DNA from: JBBIPA01 sp037443085
GTDB lineage: Bacteria > Chloroflexota > Dehalococcoidia > GIF9 > UBA5629
Direction: 5' to 3'
Assembly (NCBI GenBank): GCA_037443085.1
Contig: JBBIPA010000029.1
Coordinates: 1 to 26,452 of the forward strand
DNA: 26,452 nt
The notes under the pieces were generated by a model, which saw only the letters and a list, made by a program, of their open reading frames with translations, was not told the origin of the DNA and did not search any database. The translations under genes and the position numbers were made by a program. Below, piece after piece: positions 7,859 through 15,662 of this stretch. Within the stretch, counting starts at the first letter, position 1. Each line of letters starts with the position of its first letter.

Positions 7859-8725
7859 ATGTCAAATAAACCAACAATTGAAAAGGCCCGCGAGCTGGGT
7901 TTCTGCTACGGGGTGAGGCGGGCCATCAAAATCATCGAGGAAGCAGCCAGGGAGCATGAGGGCATAACCACACTGGGCCCGATAGTGCACAACCGGCTGG
8001 TGGTGGCCAAGCTCAGCGATATGGGCATCAGCGTAGTCAGCGAGCCCGGCCAGTCACCAGGAAAGGCTATCGCGGTTTCCTCTCACGGTGCTTCACCTCA
8101 GCTCCTGTCGCAAATCGAGGAGCGCCAGCTCCAGGTCATCGATACCACCTGCCCCACCGTACGCAGTGCCCAGAAGGCAGCGAAAAAGCTGGCAGAATCC
8201 GGCTTCGGCATAATAATCTTCGGAGAGGCCGAGCACCCCGAGGTCAAGGGATTGCTGGGCTGGGCGGAGAACAAAGCTATTGCCACGCTCAACGCCGAGG
8301 AGCTGAGCAAACTCGACCTGCCGAAGCGACTGGGTATTCTGTCACAGACGACGCAGAGCCGGCTGCAATTTGCCGAGTTTGTCAACAAAGTCATCAGCAC
8401 GGTTTTCCCCGGGGTCAAAGAGATTCGCATCATCAATACCCTCTGCGAAGAGACGCAGAAACGGCAACTGGCAGCGATGGAACTGGCGCGGAAAAGCGAT
8501 GTCATGATTGTGGTTGGCGGACGCAACAGCGCCAATACCCAGCGTTTGGCGGAAGTCTGCTCTCCCATTGTGGAAACGCATCTGATAGAGACTGCCGCTG
8601 AGATAGAAAAAGGCTGGCTCGCCGGCAAGAAATGCATCGGCATCACCGCTGGCGCCTCTACCCCCGACGAGGCCATTGAGGAAGTGGTGGCGAAGTTGAG
8701 AGGGCTTAGCGGCAGCAGCTCATAA
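7859..8725 (+). CDS. ispH: 4-hydroxy-3-methylbut-2-enyl diphosphate reductase
   Basis: The last step of the MEP isoprenoid pathway: it reduces HMBPP to IPP and DMAPP with a 4Fe-4S cluster. The three cluster cysteines are present at C16 (GFCYGV), C98 (DTTCPTV) and C196 (NTLCEET), as are the HPEV block, VGGRNSANT and the C-terminal TAGASTPD. With the ATG at 7859 the protein has 288 residues, the usual short IspH length. An ATG at 7835 would add eight residues, but it lies inside the terminal arm of the repeat. The AGGGGGG run about five bases before 7859 supports the later start. It is convergent with the HIT gene, with six bases between stops. Confidence 0.96.
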   Translation: MSNKPTIEKARELGFCYGVRRAIKIIEEAAREHEGITTLGPIVHNRLVVAKLSDMGISVVSEPGQSPGKAIAVSSHGASPQLLSQIEERQLQVIDTTCPTVRSAQKAAKKLAESGFGIIIFGEAEHPEVKGLLGWAENKAIATLNAEELSKLDLPKRLGILSQTTQSRLQFAEFVNKVISTVFPGVKEIRIINTLCEETQKRQLAAMELARKSDVMIVVGGRNSANTQRLAEVCSPIVETHLIETAAEIEKGWLAGKKCIGITAGASTPDEAIEEVVAKLRGLSGSSS

Positions 8726-8731
8726 CAGGGT

Positions 8732-9073
8732 CTAGCCCATTTTGTCGTCCAGCCTGCGCCCGCCGAGCAGATGAAGGTGGAGATGAGTCACCAGTTGGCC
8801 GCCATCGGGGCCACTGTTTATGGTCAGCCGATAGCCTTTGGCAGCTATGTTCTCTTTCTCGGCTACCTTCTGTGCTGCCAGCAGCAGCTTGCCCAATAAA
8901 CTCTGATGCTGGGCAGTAACCTCGGTCATAGAGGCGATATGAGATCTGGGCACGATGAGGATATGCTTCGGCGACTGAGGGTGTATGTCCCGAAACGCCA
9001 CTACCTCATCATCCTGAAAAACGACGTCAGCAGGTATTTCGCCGGCAATGATGCGGCAAAAAATACATTCCAT
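8732..9073 (-). CDS. HIT family protein (HinT/PKCI-like purine nucleoside phosphoramidase)
   Basis: A small cytosolic nucleotide hydrolase or transferase of 113 residues, the normal HinT length. It has the N-terminal CIFC pair (residues 3-6) that often binds zinc in this group, the FRDIHPQSPKHILIVP core near 27-42, and the catalytic H-x-H-x-H motif at H97, H99 and H101 in HLHLHLLGGR. The family cleaves AMP-lysine and other aminoacyl adenylates; the in vivo substrate is unknown. It lies 12 bases downstream of the RAM-domain gene on the same strand and is probably in its operon. Confidence 0.92.
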   Translation of the reverse strand: MECIFCRIIAGEIPADVVFQDDEVVAFRDIHPQSPKHILIVPRSHIASMTEVTAQHQSLLGKLLLAAQKVAEKENIAAKGYRLTINSGPDGGQLVTHLHLHLLGGRRLDDKMG

Positions 9074-9085
9074 TTTAGAACCCGA

Positions 9086-9325
9086 CTAGGAAACCCGGAT
9101 GGACAGACAGGTTACAGTGCGGGTGACGCCTTCGATAGGATGCACTTTGGTGGTAACCAGACTCCCTACAGCGTTCAGGTCGTCCTCTTCAATAACCGCA
9201 ATGATATCGTAGGGACCGGTAACGGCGTCGACTGATTTTACCCCGGCAGTTCGCTGCAGGATTGCGATAACGTCCTTGGTCTTGCCAACTGCTGTCTCAA
9301 TGAGAACAAATGCTTTGGCTGCCAT
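9086..9325 (-). CDS. Stand-alone RAM (Lrp/AsnC ligand-binding) domain protein
   Basis: A 79-residue protein equal to only the effector-binding half of Lrp/AsnC regulators. The fold is suggested by the start AFVLIETAVG, the middle TGPYDIIAVIE near residues 36-46 and the end TRTVTCLSI. The helix-turn-helix half is absent. The start is the ATG at 9325, preceded by GGAGGTGG with good spacing; the frame runs 38 codons further up but through the promoter. Such stand-alone RAM proteins form small-molecule-binding oligomers in other organisms; ligand and role here are unknown. It has its own promoter, back-to-back with that of the GH26-like gene, and is followed by the HIT gene. Confidence 0.85.
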   Translation of the reverse strand: MAAKAFVLIETAVGKTKDVIAILQRTAGVKSVDAVTGPYDIIAVIEEDDLNAVGSLVTTKVHPIEGVTRTVTCLSIRVS

Positions 9326-9350
9326 AGTCCCACCTCCTCTATGGTTGTTA

Positions 9351-9379
9351 ATTGTAGCGTATAAACTTATAGGACGCAA
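9351..9379 (-). promoter_or_regulatory. Sigma-70-type promoter for the RAM/HIT genes
   Basis: On the - strand, TTGCGT (9379-9374) and TACAAT (9356-9351) are separated by exactly 17 bases. The predicted start near 9344 leaves room for the GGAGGTGG site before the ATG at 9325. Confidence 0.6.
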
Positions 9380-9397
9380 TAGGCGGAAGGCGCGAGT

Positions 9398-9426
9398 TTG
9401 TTTTGGTATAACGTACTGATTATAAT
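9398..9426 (+). promoter_or_regulatory. Sigma-70-type promoter for the GH26-like lipoprotein
   Basis: TTGTTT (9398-9403) and a perfect TATAAT (9421-9426) are 17 bases apart. The TTG that would be the longest start codon of the gene is itself part of this -35 box. The promoter therefore argues for the later GTG at 9473, giving a leader of about 40 bases. Confidence 0.6.
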
Positions 9427-9472
9427 TATCACCACGCACTTCAGATATTTCCAGGAATGCCTAATAAATATA

Positions 9473-10630
9473 GTGAAAAAGCGGCTGCTATTACCTGTGC
9501 TGGCTCTGCTAATCATCATGGGTTGTGCTGTGCCTCTAAGGAACGATAATCTTGCCCGTCTGGAGCCGCCCTCCGGCACTTATTTGGGCGTCTTCTTGAA
9601 CTGGGAGAAGGATAGCCCTGAAGCCTTTAATCGTCGCCTGGGTATCCCGGCAGCCGTATATGGTAAGTTTTCGCCATTTCCCCTTAGGAGTGACAGCCGC
9701 ATGCTGCTTGATAGCATTGTCGAGCAGGTGGCTAAACAGCGTGGCATCCTGTTGCTTACCCTGGAACCTGAAGATGGCTTAAAAAGCATAACTCCGGCTG
9801 TAGCCAGTGACCTGGCAACGCTTCTGGCGGCATATAATCAGAGTATCCCTATTTTCCTGCGATTTGGCCATGAGATGAATGGTTCCTGGTATCCCTGGTG
9901 TCAGCAGCCCAAAGACTACGTTCACGCCTTTCGCCTGCTGGCTGAGGCTATCCATAGTACTGCTCCGCTTACTGCCATGGTCTGGGCTCCCAACTACGGT
10001 GGAGGTTATCCTTTTCCTCTTGGTTATTCCCGAGCCTTACCCGGCACCGCCGACTTTCAACTGCTTGACACCAATAAGGATGGGCAACTAACCATGGCTG
10101 ACGACATGTATAGTCCTTATTACCCGGGAGACGATGCGGTTGACTGGGTGGGCATATCGCTATACCACTGGGGCAGGCAATATCCCTGGGGCAAAAATGA
10201 AGTCCCTGAGCAGGGTTCTTTCGTGGCTAAAATGACTGGCGAATATGCAGGTCTGGGGGGTGACCAGAGAGCTGTGCCCAATTTTTACGAAACCTATGCC
10301 CAAAAACACGGCAAGCCGATGGCTATTGCCGGGACATCAGCACTATATAATATAGCGGTGGGCGGGGCTGACGAAAGGACAATCAAGCAGGCTTGGTGGC
10401 GTCAGGTTTTTAACCCTCAAATAGCCCAGGACTTCCCCGCACTCAAGATGATTCTGTGGTTTGAATGGTTCAAGTATGAAAGAGAGATAAACGGGGTAGT
10501 AGACTGGACCGTAACATCTAATCCCGAACTGACCCAAGCATTCTCAGATGACCTGCCCCGGTCACAGTTGATTTTTGGGGGCAGCCTGCCTGTTTTGGCA
10601 CCTGCTCTGAAAAAGAAGGATGGGCGATAA
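9473..10630 (+). CDS. GH26-like (beta-mannanase-type) lipoprotein, nucleophile position altered
   Basis: A glycoside hydrolase of (beta/alpha)8 type placed at the cell surface. From the GTG at 9473 it has 385 residues. It begins with a lipoprotein signal (VKKRLLLP, a hydrophobic stretch, then a cysteine after IMG). The acid/base region FLRFGHEMNGSWYPW holds E134, as in GH26. An EF-hand-like loop DTNKDGQLTMADD near residues 198-210 probably binds calcium. PGDDAVDWVGISLYHWG follows. Where GH26 relatives carry a nucleophile Glu in a segment like PETSALYN, this protein reads IAGTSALYN with G287, codon GGG. It may be inactive, or the base may be wrong. It sits before the BcsA-type synthase, as periplasmic glycosidases often do in polysaccharide loci. 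Family assignment is by motifs only. Confidence 0.78.
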   Translation: MKKRLLLPVLALLIIMGCAVPLRNDNLARLEPPSGTYLGVFLNWEKDSPEAFNRRLGIPAAVYGKFSPFPLRSDSRMLLDSIVEQVAKQRGILLLTLEPEDGLKSITPAVASDLATLLAAYNQSIPIFLRFGHEMNGSWYPWCQQPKDYVHAFRLLAEAIHSTAPLTAMVWAPNYGGGYPFPLGYSRALPGTADFQLLDTNKDGQLTMADDMYSPYYPGDDAVDWVGISLYHWGRQYPWGKNEVPEQGSFVAKMTGEYAGLGGDQRAVPNFYETYAQKHGKPMAIAGTSALYNIAVGGADERTIKQAWWRQVFNPQIAQDFPALKMILWFEWFKYEREINGVVDWTVTSNPELTQAFSDDLPRSQLIFGGSLPVLAPALKKKDGR

Positions 10631-10683
10631 GTATTCACGGACTATCGACCAGCCTCAAGCCCCAGTTTATGCCACTGCCATCG

Positions 10684-10717
10684 TTGACAGGAAAGCGGTA
10701 TTCTGGCACTCTATAAG
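10684..10717 (+). promoter_or_regulatory. Possible promoter upstream of the glycan synthase
   Basis: A perfect -35 box TTGACA lies at 10684-10689. A TATAAG at 10712-10717 is 22 bases away, longer than the ideal 17, and CACTCT at 10707 is a poor alternative at the right spacing. The promoter is plausible but uncertain. Confidence 0.35.
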
Positions 10718-10740
10718 TTATAGGCACCGATAAAAGTATG

Positions 10741-10769
10741 GAGGGCAGAGACTTGATGCCCTCGTTTTA
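10741..10769 (+). terminator. Hairpin with short T run (terminator or attenuator)
   Basis: GAGGGCA (10741-10747) pairs perfectly with TGCCCTC (10757-10763) around a nine-base loop and is followed by GTTTTAT. It lies 110 bases after the GH26-like gene and 67 before the synthase start, downstream of the possible promoter. It could end the first transcript or attenuate the second. Confidence 0.5.
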
Positions 10770-10836
10770 TAGCATCAGCGCACTCTAACTAGCACACTGG
10801 TTCTGGCTATTACAGTTCTCAGAGGAGGCCTAGTTA

Positions 10837-12744
10837 GTGACCAAGGAACCAAGACGCATAGCTGAGCCTGTCATTCGTTGCATTACCGTCATTGCCCTTG
10901 CCTTCACCCTTTACTATCTGATCTGGCGCGTGTCTACATTTAACCCCGATTTCATAATCCTCTCCCTGGCATTGTGGCTGGCCGAAGCCTATGGCTTGAT
11001 GATATTTATCCTGTACGCCTTCATGGCCTGGCGACTGGTGGATCCGGTGCCCCCTCAAACAAAAACTCACCCTACCGTGGATGTATTCATTCCTACGTAT
11101 AACGAGCCGGTGGATGTGCTCAGGGCAACGCTGGCCGGATGCGCTAATATTCGCTATCCTCACCAGACATATGTTCTGGATGATGGTGGCAGGGAAGAGG
11201 TGCGAGCGCTGGCCGCTGCTTTCAACTGCCACTACATTGCTCGCCCCACGCATGAGGGGGCAAAGGCAGGCAACCTGAACCATGCGCTCAAGCAGACCAC
11301 CGGCGAACTGATTGCCACCTTAGACGCTGACAACATTCCACTGCCAGGCTTCCTCGATGATACCGTCGGTTTTTTCGATGACCCCATGGTTGCCGTCGTT
11401 CAGGGACCACAGTTGTTTTATAACCTGGATTCATTTGAGCACGAGCATTCTATCTGGCATGAACAGAGGCTGTTCTTTCACGTTATCCTGCCGGGGAAGA
11501 ACCGCACCAACTCGGCATTCTGGTGTGGCAGCCCGGCGGTGGTAAGACGCTCGGCACTGGAAAGTATCGGCGGAGTAGCCACCGAGAGCGTGACCGAGGA
11601 TTTGCATACTACCATTCGTCTCTTGCAACGTGGTTATCGTTTGGTATACATTGACCGGTCGCTGGCATTGGGACTGGCGCCAGCAACCGTGGAGGACTTC
11701 CTGGGCCAGCGTTTTCGCTGGGCGCAGGGCGCCATGCAGGTCTGGCGCAAAGATAATCCGCTCACTATCCCCGGCTTAACCATAAGCCAACGCCTCAGTT
11801 TCTTTGCTTCCATGGTGACCTATTTCGATGCGCTCCAGAGGTTTGTGCTCCTGTTGATACCCATCCTTGTCTTGCTCACCGGAGCACTGCCAATACGCGC
11901 CCTGGACTGGGGCTTCTGGGTACGCTTCGTGCCGTATTCCGTCCTTACCTTTACCGCTATCTGGCTACTGGGCCGAGGCTTTTACAATACATGGGACATA
12001 TTTCGCTATGACATGATTAAGACGTTTACCTTCATTTCAGCGCTTCGAACAATAGTGACCGGGCGGGCCAGGCCATTCCGGGTAACCTCTAAACTGGCAG
12101 GTACTGATAAACGCTCGGCATTCCAGCAGCCGGTCTGGCCACACTGGATAGTAATCGGATTATCCCTGGTTGCTATCGCCATTGGCGTAGTTCATATAGT
12201 GTCTCCCCTTTGGTATGTGCAGAAGCCAATGGTGCTGATAGCATCTATAGGCTGGACTTTATTCAATATAACCCTGTTAGTTGCTGGGGCATTGCGTCTC
12301 AGGAGAGCCAGCCGGCGAGCAACGTACCGCTTCCGCATCCGTATTCCACTGCGCTGGCAACGCGCCGGAGATACCACCTGGCACCCGGCACAATCAATTG
12401 ATTTGAGCGCCAGGGGGATTGCCTTTGTGCACAGCGGGCCAGCATTAAGCATCAATGACCGCCTCAGCATAGCTATCCCCACTGCACGTCAAAGCAGCAA
12501 AACAGCTACTTCTCCAGGGCAACACCCTCCGGAACATGATGCCGACATCAAAATAGATGCCCATGTTGTTGGTGAGTATACTGCACAATCCCGTGCCGAA
12601 CAGAGGGTCAGTTTACTCATCACGAACTTTGCCAGCGAAGCTGATGCGTACCGCTATTCTGAACTGGTATACTCACCGCCTCATCTGCTAAGTGGAGAGT
12701 TAGCCAAGTTTCGTTTACCAGTGCCAGACGGCGAGCAACAATAA
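10837..12744 (+). CDS. Cellulose synthase-like glycosyltransferase with PilZ domain (BcsA type)
   Basis: A processive GT2 membrane synthase that polymerises a sugar nucleotide and exports the chain. It has 635 residues. Order: two N-terminal helices (about 10-30 and 40-65); GT core with D115 and D116 (LDDGG), DAD at 163-165, TED at 253-255 and QRFRW at 291-295, the full BcsA catalytic set; several more helices from about 320; then a C-terminal PilZ domain with R494-x3-R498 and DLSARG at 522-527, the two motifs that bind cyclic di-GMP. Activity is thus probably switched on by c-di-GMP. The start GTG 10837 follows AGGAGG at 10823-10828. No BcsB or BcsC is adjacent, so the product may not be cellulose. 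It is convergent with the nucleotidyltransferase gene. Confidence 0.9.
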   Translation: MTKEPRRIAEPVIRCITVIALAFTLYYLIWRVSTFNPDFIILSLALWLAEAYGLMIFILYAFMAWRLVDPVPPQTKTHPTVDVFIPTYNEPVDVLRATLAGCANIRYPHQTYVLDDGGREEVRALAAAFNCHYIARPTHEGAKAGNLNHALKQTTGELIATLDADNIPLPGFLDDTVGFFDDPMVAVVQGPQLFYNLDSFEHEHSIWHEQRLFFHVILPGKNRTNSAFWCGSPAVVRRSALESIGGVATESVTEDLHTTIRLLQRGYRLVYIDRSLALGLAPATVEDFLGQRFRWAQGAMQVWRKDNPLTIPGLTISQRLSFFASMVTYFDALQRFVLLLIPILVLLTGALPIRALDWGFWVRFVPYSVLTFTAIWLLGRGFYNTWDIFRYDMIKTFTFISALRTIVTGRARPFRVTSKLAGTDKRSAFQQPVWPHWIVIGLSLVAIAIGVVHIVSPLWYVQKPMVLIASIGWTLFNITLLVAGALRLRRASRRATYRFRIRIPLRWQRAGDTTWHPAQSIDLSARGIAFVHSGPALSINDRLSIAIPTARQSSKTATSPGQHPPEHDADIKIDAHVVGEYTAQSRAEQRVSLLITNFASEADAYRYSELVYSPPHLLSGELAKFRLPVPDGEQQ

Positions 12745-12747
12745 TAT

Positions 12748-13452
12748 TTAGCCCTCCTGCTGCAATGAGTGGTAGACCTCGATGCTGCCCATATCGAGCC
12801 ACCTCTCGGAAAAAGGATAGGCATAGACTTCGTCTTGTGCTATCAGATAGGTGATGAAGCTGCCCAGATTATCCCGCTTGCCTTCGGCACAGTACTGGGC
12901 CAGCAGTGGCAACACCCTTTGCGGAAATATATAGCAGGCAGTGGCGATGAGGCTGCTTTTAGGCTGGGCGGGTTTTTCCTCAAGCTCAACTATCTTATCC
13001 CCCGCCAACTTCACCACTCCATATTTGCTGGCTTTGCTTTTATCGCCGATATCGTGGACGGCTACCAGGGTATTCTTGCCATTGAAGCTGGCAATGAAGT
13101 GTGACAGGTCAAATTCGAAATAGTTATCGCTGGCCAGCACCAGCAAATCTTCCGCTATATGTTCCTGGCGCACCCAGTACTCGATTGAACCGATGGCACC
13201 AAAAGCCTGCGTTTCATCGTAAACTGGTTCCACGCAGAGGGTTATCTCTCTATCCAGGGTGCTTTGCCAGTGGCGAAAATCAGCCTCGAACTTTTTATTA
13301 GTGTTAAGCAGTATCGGGATATCTTGCGGAATCTTATCAACGAGGTGGCTTACAAAAGGCTTGCCTTTGTACTCAATGAGACCTTTGGCTTTATTTATGC
13401 CCAGCGAGTAGAGCCTGGTCCCGAATCCGGCTGCCAGCAGCAGACATTTCAT
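12748..13452 (-). CDS. Sugar-phosphate nucleotidyltransferase
   Basis: A 234-residue NTP-transferase that would activate a sugar 1-phosphate (or a similar phosphate compound) for polymer or lipid synthesis. The start MKCLLLAAGFGTRL carries the G-x-G-T-R nucleotide-binding signature. The usual P-x-T-x-x-x-P-K segment is replaced by SLGINKAKGLI, keeping the lysine. SDNYFEFD near 108-115 holds the metal Asp, ELEEKP follows near 155-160, and RWLDMGS lies near the end, all typical of RmlA/GlmU-type folds. The family cannot be narrowed to one substrate. It lies 18 bases after the glycosyltransferase gene on the - strand, suggesting one operon (plsY, glycosyltransferase, nucleotidyltransferase). Confidence 0.87.
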   Translation of the reverse strand: MKCLLLAAGFGTRLYSLGINKAKGLIEYKGKPFVSHLVDKIPQDIPILLNTNKKFEADFRHWQSTLDREITLCVEPVYDETQAFGAIGSIEYWVRQEHIAEDLLVLASDNYFEFDLSHFIASFNGKNTLVAVHDIGDKSKASKYGVVKLAGDKIVELEEKPAQPKSSLIATACYIFPQRVLPLLAQYCAEGKRDNLGSFITYLIAQDEVYAYPFSERWLDMGSIEVYHSLQQEG

Positions 13453-13470
13453 GTCTCACCTCCGGCACTA

Positions 13471-14619
13471 TTATTTCACACCCGACCCATGGCTGTACAC
13501 CCGTTCTTTCCAGCTTACGCCCTTGCCGATGGCCTGCATGAAGCTGGCATACACGGCGCTCAACAGTATGTAAAAGAAGCCGAAGGGATGCAGCCATGCC
13601 GAAACGGCAGGCTCACGGAAACGGGTATCCACCATCAGGCGCATGGCAATGATGACCACCACCTGGGAAATAATCAAAGGGCGCCAATCTGTGGGAGCAG
13701 CCACCACAAACAGCTCATGCCATAGCCAGTAGAAGGGCGCCAAAAAGAAGACATAGCCAGCCACCATCAACCCCACCAGCGCCGCCGCTGACAGCGAGGC
13801 TACGGAATACATCCACTTGATTATCCCCTCGCTCATCCCTTTCAGGCTGTGGTACATATTGCAGAAAAATACCGGCGATAGGTCGATAGCGGTATGCTTG
13901 CCGCCATGCCTGGTGGTTTCCACTCCCAGCCAGACATCCTCCAGGATTTTGCCCTTCACCGCCTGATGCCCGCCGATGCGCCAGTAATCCTCCCTGGGGA
14001 ACAGCAGGAACTGGCCGATGGCCAGTGACGGCTTGGGCTTGCTACTGCGCTGCAGCCACCAGATGGGAAACCAGCTCATGATGATAAAGTACAGCACCGG
14101 AATGGCTATTCGCTGTGGCAATGAACTGGCAAGCTGGCGAGGGAATCCCGAAAGCAGCGATGGCTTCAGCTCCAGAGCCAGCGCCATGACGCTGCGCAGC
14201 ATGTGGGGGGCGCTGGTGGTATCAGCATCTACAAATAGCAGCCAGTCGCCCCTGGCGTTCTGAGCGAGCTGATAGCAGGCAAAAGGCTTCCCCGCCCATC
14301 CCGCTGGCAGGGGCTCGCCGCGGAGCAACTGAACACGGTCATCCTGACTTGCTATCCTGCTGACGATCTCACCCGTCCGATCACGGGAGCTATCATCCAG
14401 CACCAGCACCTCAAAGCTGGGATAATCCTGGTTCTGCAGGGACTGTAAACAGGCTTCGATATTGCCCTCTTCATTTCGGGCGGGGATAAGCACCGATACC
14501 AGCGGTGGCGATTGGGGTAGCTGACTGTCTCTTCTCGGCTTTCTCAGCGCTTTCAAATTGAGGATGAGGTTCATGGCGAAGAGCGCTAACCCGACAACTA
14601 CCAGTATCTGATAGAGCAT
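13471..14619 (-). CDS. Membrane glycosyltransferase family 2 protein
   Basis: A 382-residue GT2 enzyme anchored in the membrane. An N-terminal helix (about 3-22) is followed by the GT-A core: VSVLIPARNEEGNIEACL near 41-58, VLVLDDSSRDRTGEI near 71-85, the metal motif FVDADTT with D131 and D133, and LEDVWLG for the acceptor side. Three or more helices follow from about residue 275. The layout resembles CrtQ-like and hopanoid or carotenoid glycosyltransferases, so a lipid acceptor is possible. The longest frame begins at 14646 inside plsY, but the ATG at 14619, seven bases after an AGGAG in the plsY stop region, is the better start. Confidence 0.87.
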   Translation of the reverse strand: MLYQILVVVGLALFAMNLILNLKALRKPRRDSQLPQSPPLVSVLIPARNEEGNIEACLQSLQNQDYPSFEVLVLDDSSRDRTGEIVSRIASQDDRVQLLRGEPLPAGWAGKPFACYQLAQNARGDWLLFVDADTTSAPHMLRSVMALALELKPSLLSGFPRQLASSLPQRIAIPVLYFIIMSWFPIWWLQRSSKPKPSLAIGQFLLFPREDYWRIGGHQAVKGKILEDVWLGVETTRHGGKHTAIDLSPVFFCNMYHSLKGMSEGIIKWMYSVASLSAAALVGLMVAGYVFFLAPFYWLWHELFVVAAPTDWRPLIISQVVVIIAMRLMVDTRFREPAVSAWLHPFGFFYILLSAVYASFMQAIGKGVSWKERVYSHGSGVK

Positions 14620-14623
14620 GCTG

Positions 14624-15265
14624 CTACTCCTGCTGGCGGCTGGCATGCGCCGCCCGCCACGAGCGAAACCAGCTGACCGGCTTCACCTTGATCCTTGTTC
14701 CAGCACGCAGGTCAGCGAATTGCTTCACCAGCCATATCGCCAGCACACCAACGATGAACAAAGCTTCCCAGGATGGACCCCGGCTAATAAGCAGGTAAAT
14801 CAGGGTGACAGGGGGGGCGAATATCACCGCCCAGGCATGGCTCTCCACGAGCAGATAGCCGAGGAGGGTGATTATCAGCATGACAATGACAATGTCGTGG
14901 TGCGGCAAAGCCAGGAGGACACCGAGAGTAACCGCCAGAGCTTTGCCGCCCTTCATGTTCAGGAAGGGGGAGTAAGCATGACCCAGGATGGCACAAAGCC
15001 CGATAGCCAGCACCGCCGGCAGAGGTAGCTGGCACACCGCATGAGCCACAGTTACAAAAGGAGCACCTTTGGCAATATCCAGAATCGCCGCCAGAATGCC
15101 CAGCCTGGTTCCCGAGGAACGGAAGACATTGACCGCACCGGGATTGCCATCGCCATATTTCCTGATGTCTTTCCCGGCCAGCTTCCTGCCTATCCACACC
15201 GAAAAAGGACAGGCGCCCAGCCAGAAAGCACCTATAGCCAGAAATATGGAATGTGTCATCTCCAT
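14624..15265 (-). CDS. plsY: Acyl-phosphate:glycerol-3-phosphate acyltransferase (PlsY)
   Basis: Transfers an acyl group from acyl-phosphate to glycerol 3-phosphate, the first step of bacterial phospholipid synthesis, in the inner membrane. The 213-residue protein has about five helices. Conserved blocks are GDGNPGAVNVFR near residues 38-49 (usual form GSGNxGATN), LGHAYSPFLNMKGGKALA near 94-111 (the H and KGGK phosphate loop), and a third polar loop around residue 140. The start at 15265 follows AGAGAGG. The downstream glycosyltransferase gene begins five bases after its stop, so they form an operon. The substitutions in GDGNPGAVN are mild and do not suggest loss of function. Confidence 0.92.
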   Translation of the reverse strand: MEMTHSIFLAIGAFWLGACPFSVWIGRKLAGKDIRKYGDGNPGAVNVFRSSGTRLGILAAILDIAKGAPFVTVAHAVCQLPLPAVLAIGLCAILGHAYSPFLNMKGGKALAVTLGVLLALPHHDIVIVMLIITLLGYLLVESHAWAVIFAPPVTLIYLLISRGPSWEALFIVGVLAIWLVKQFADLRAGTRIKVKPVSWFRSWRAAHASRQQE

Positions 15266-15384
15266 GGCGCCTCTCTTACCCCATCCTGTGGAAGTATTCT
15301 GTACCTCGGATGACTAGGTATAGCATAGCTGACTAGAATCCATCTGTCAAGGACAATGCCTGTAATTGCGAACCTTCCCCCGTC

Positions 15385-15495
15385 GTCATTGCGAGCCTTT
15401 TCCCCTCTGTCATTGCGAGCGTAGCGAAGCAATCTCTACATTCTCTGACAGATTGCTTCGTCGTCCCGATTGCAACGGGACTCCTCGCAATGACA
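15385..15495. repeat. Palindromic intergenic repeat, copy B (short form)
   Basis: An 89-base near-perfect palindrome at 15407-15495 has outer arms CTGTCATTGCGAG and CTCGCAATGACA. Inner arms are GAAGCAATCT and AGATTGCTTC, with a side hairpin TCCCGATTGCAACGGGA. A partial first arm (GTCATTGCGAG, 15385-15395) precedes it. It belongs to the same family as the longer copies but lacks their middle. It lies between plsY and the cysteine synthase promoter. Confidence 0.85.
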
Positions 15496-15518
15496 TCTAT
15501 CGCCATATCCCGGAACTA

Positions 15519-15547
15519 TTGACAATTCTTACCTGATATGCTACTCT
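15519..15547 (+). promoter_or_regulatory. Sigma-70-type promoter for the cysteine synthase gene
   Basis: A perfect TTGACA (15519-15524) is 17 bases from TACTCT (15542-15547). It lies just after repeat copy B and would give a leader of about 110 bases before the ATG at 15663. The -10 matches only partly. No riboswitch was recognised in the leader. Confidence 0.55.
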
Positions 15548-15662
15548 AATCCAATACTATACTATGTTGATAATATTAGTAAACAATAACATAAATTAAA
15601 TTTCACCGGAGGAGGATTGCCGTACCATAAATCAACCGGGAACGGAGAGCCTGGAGGTGAAC

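Noticed and set aside
8098..8676. Antisense open frame of 192 codons over ispH.
   Set aside because: Shadow of ispH, whose three cluster cysteines and conserved blocks are intact.
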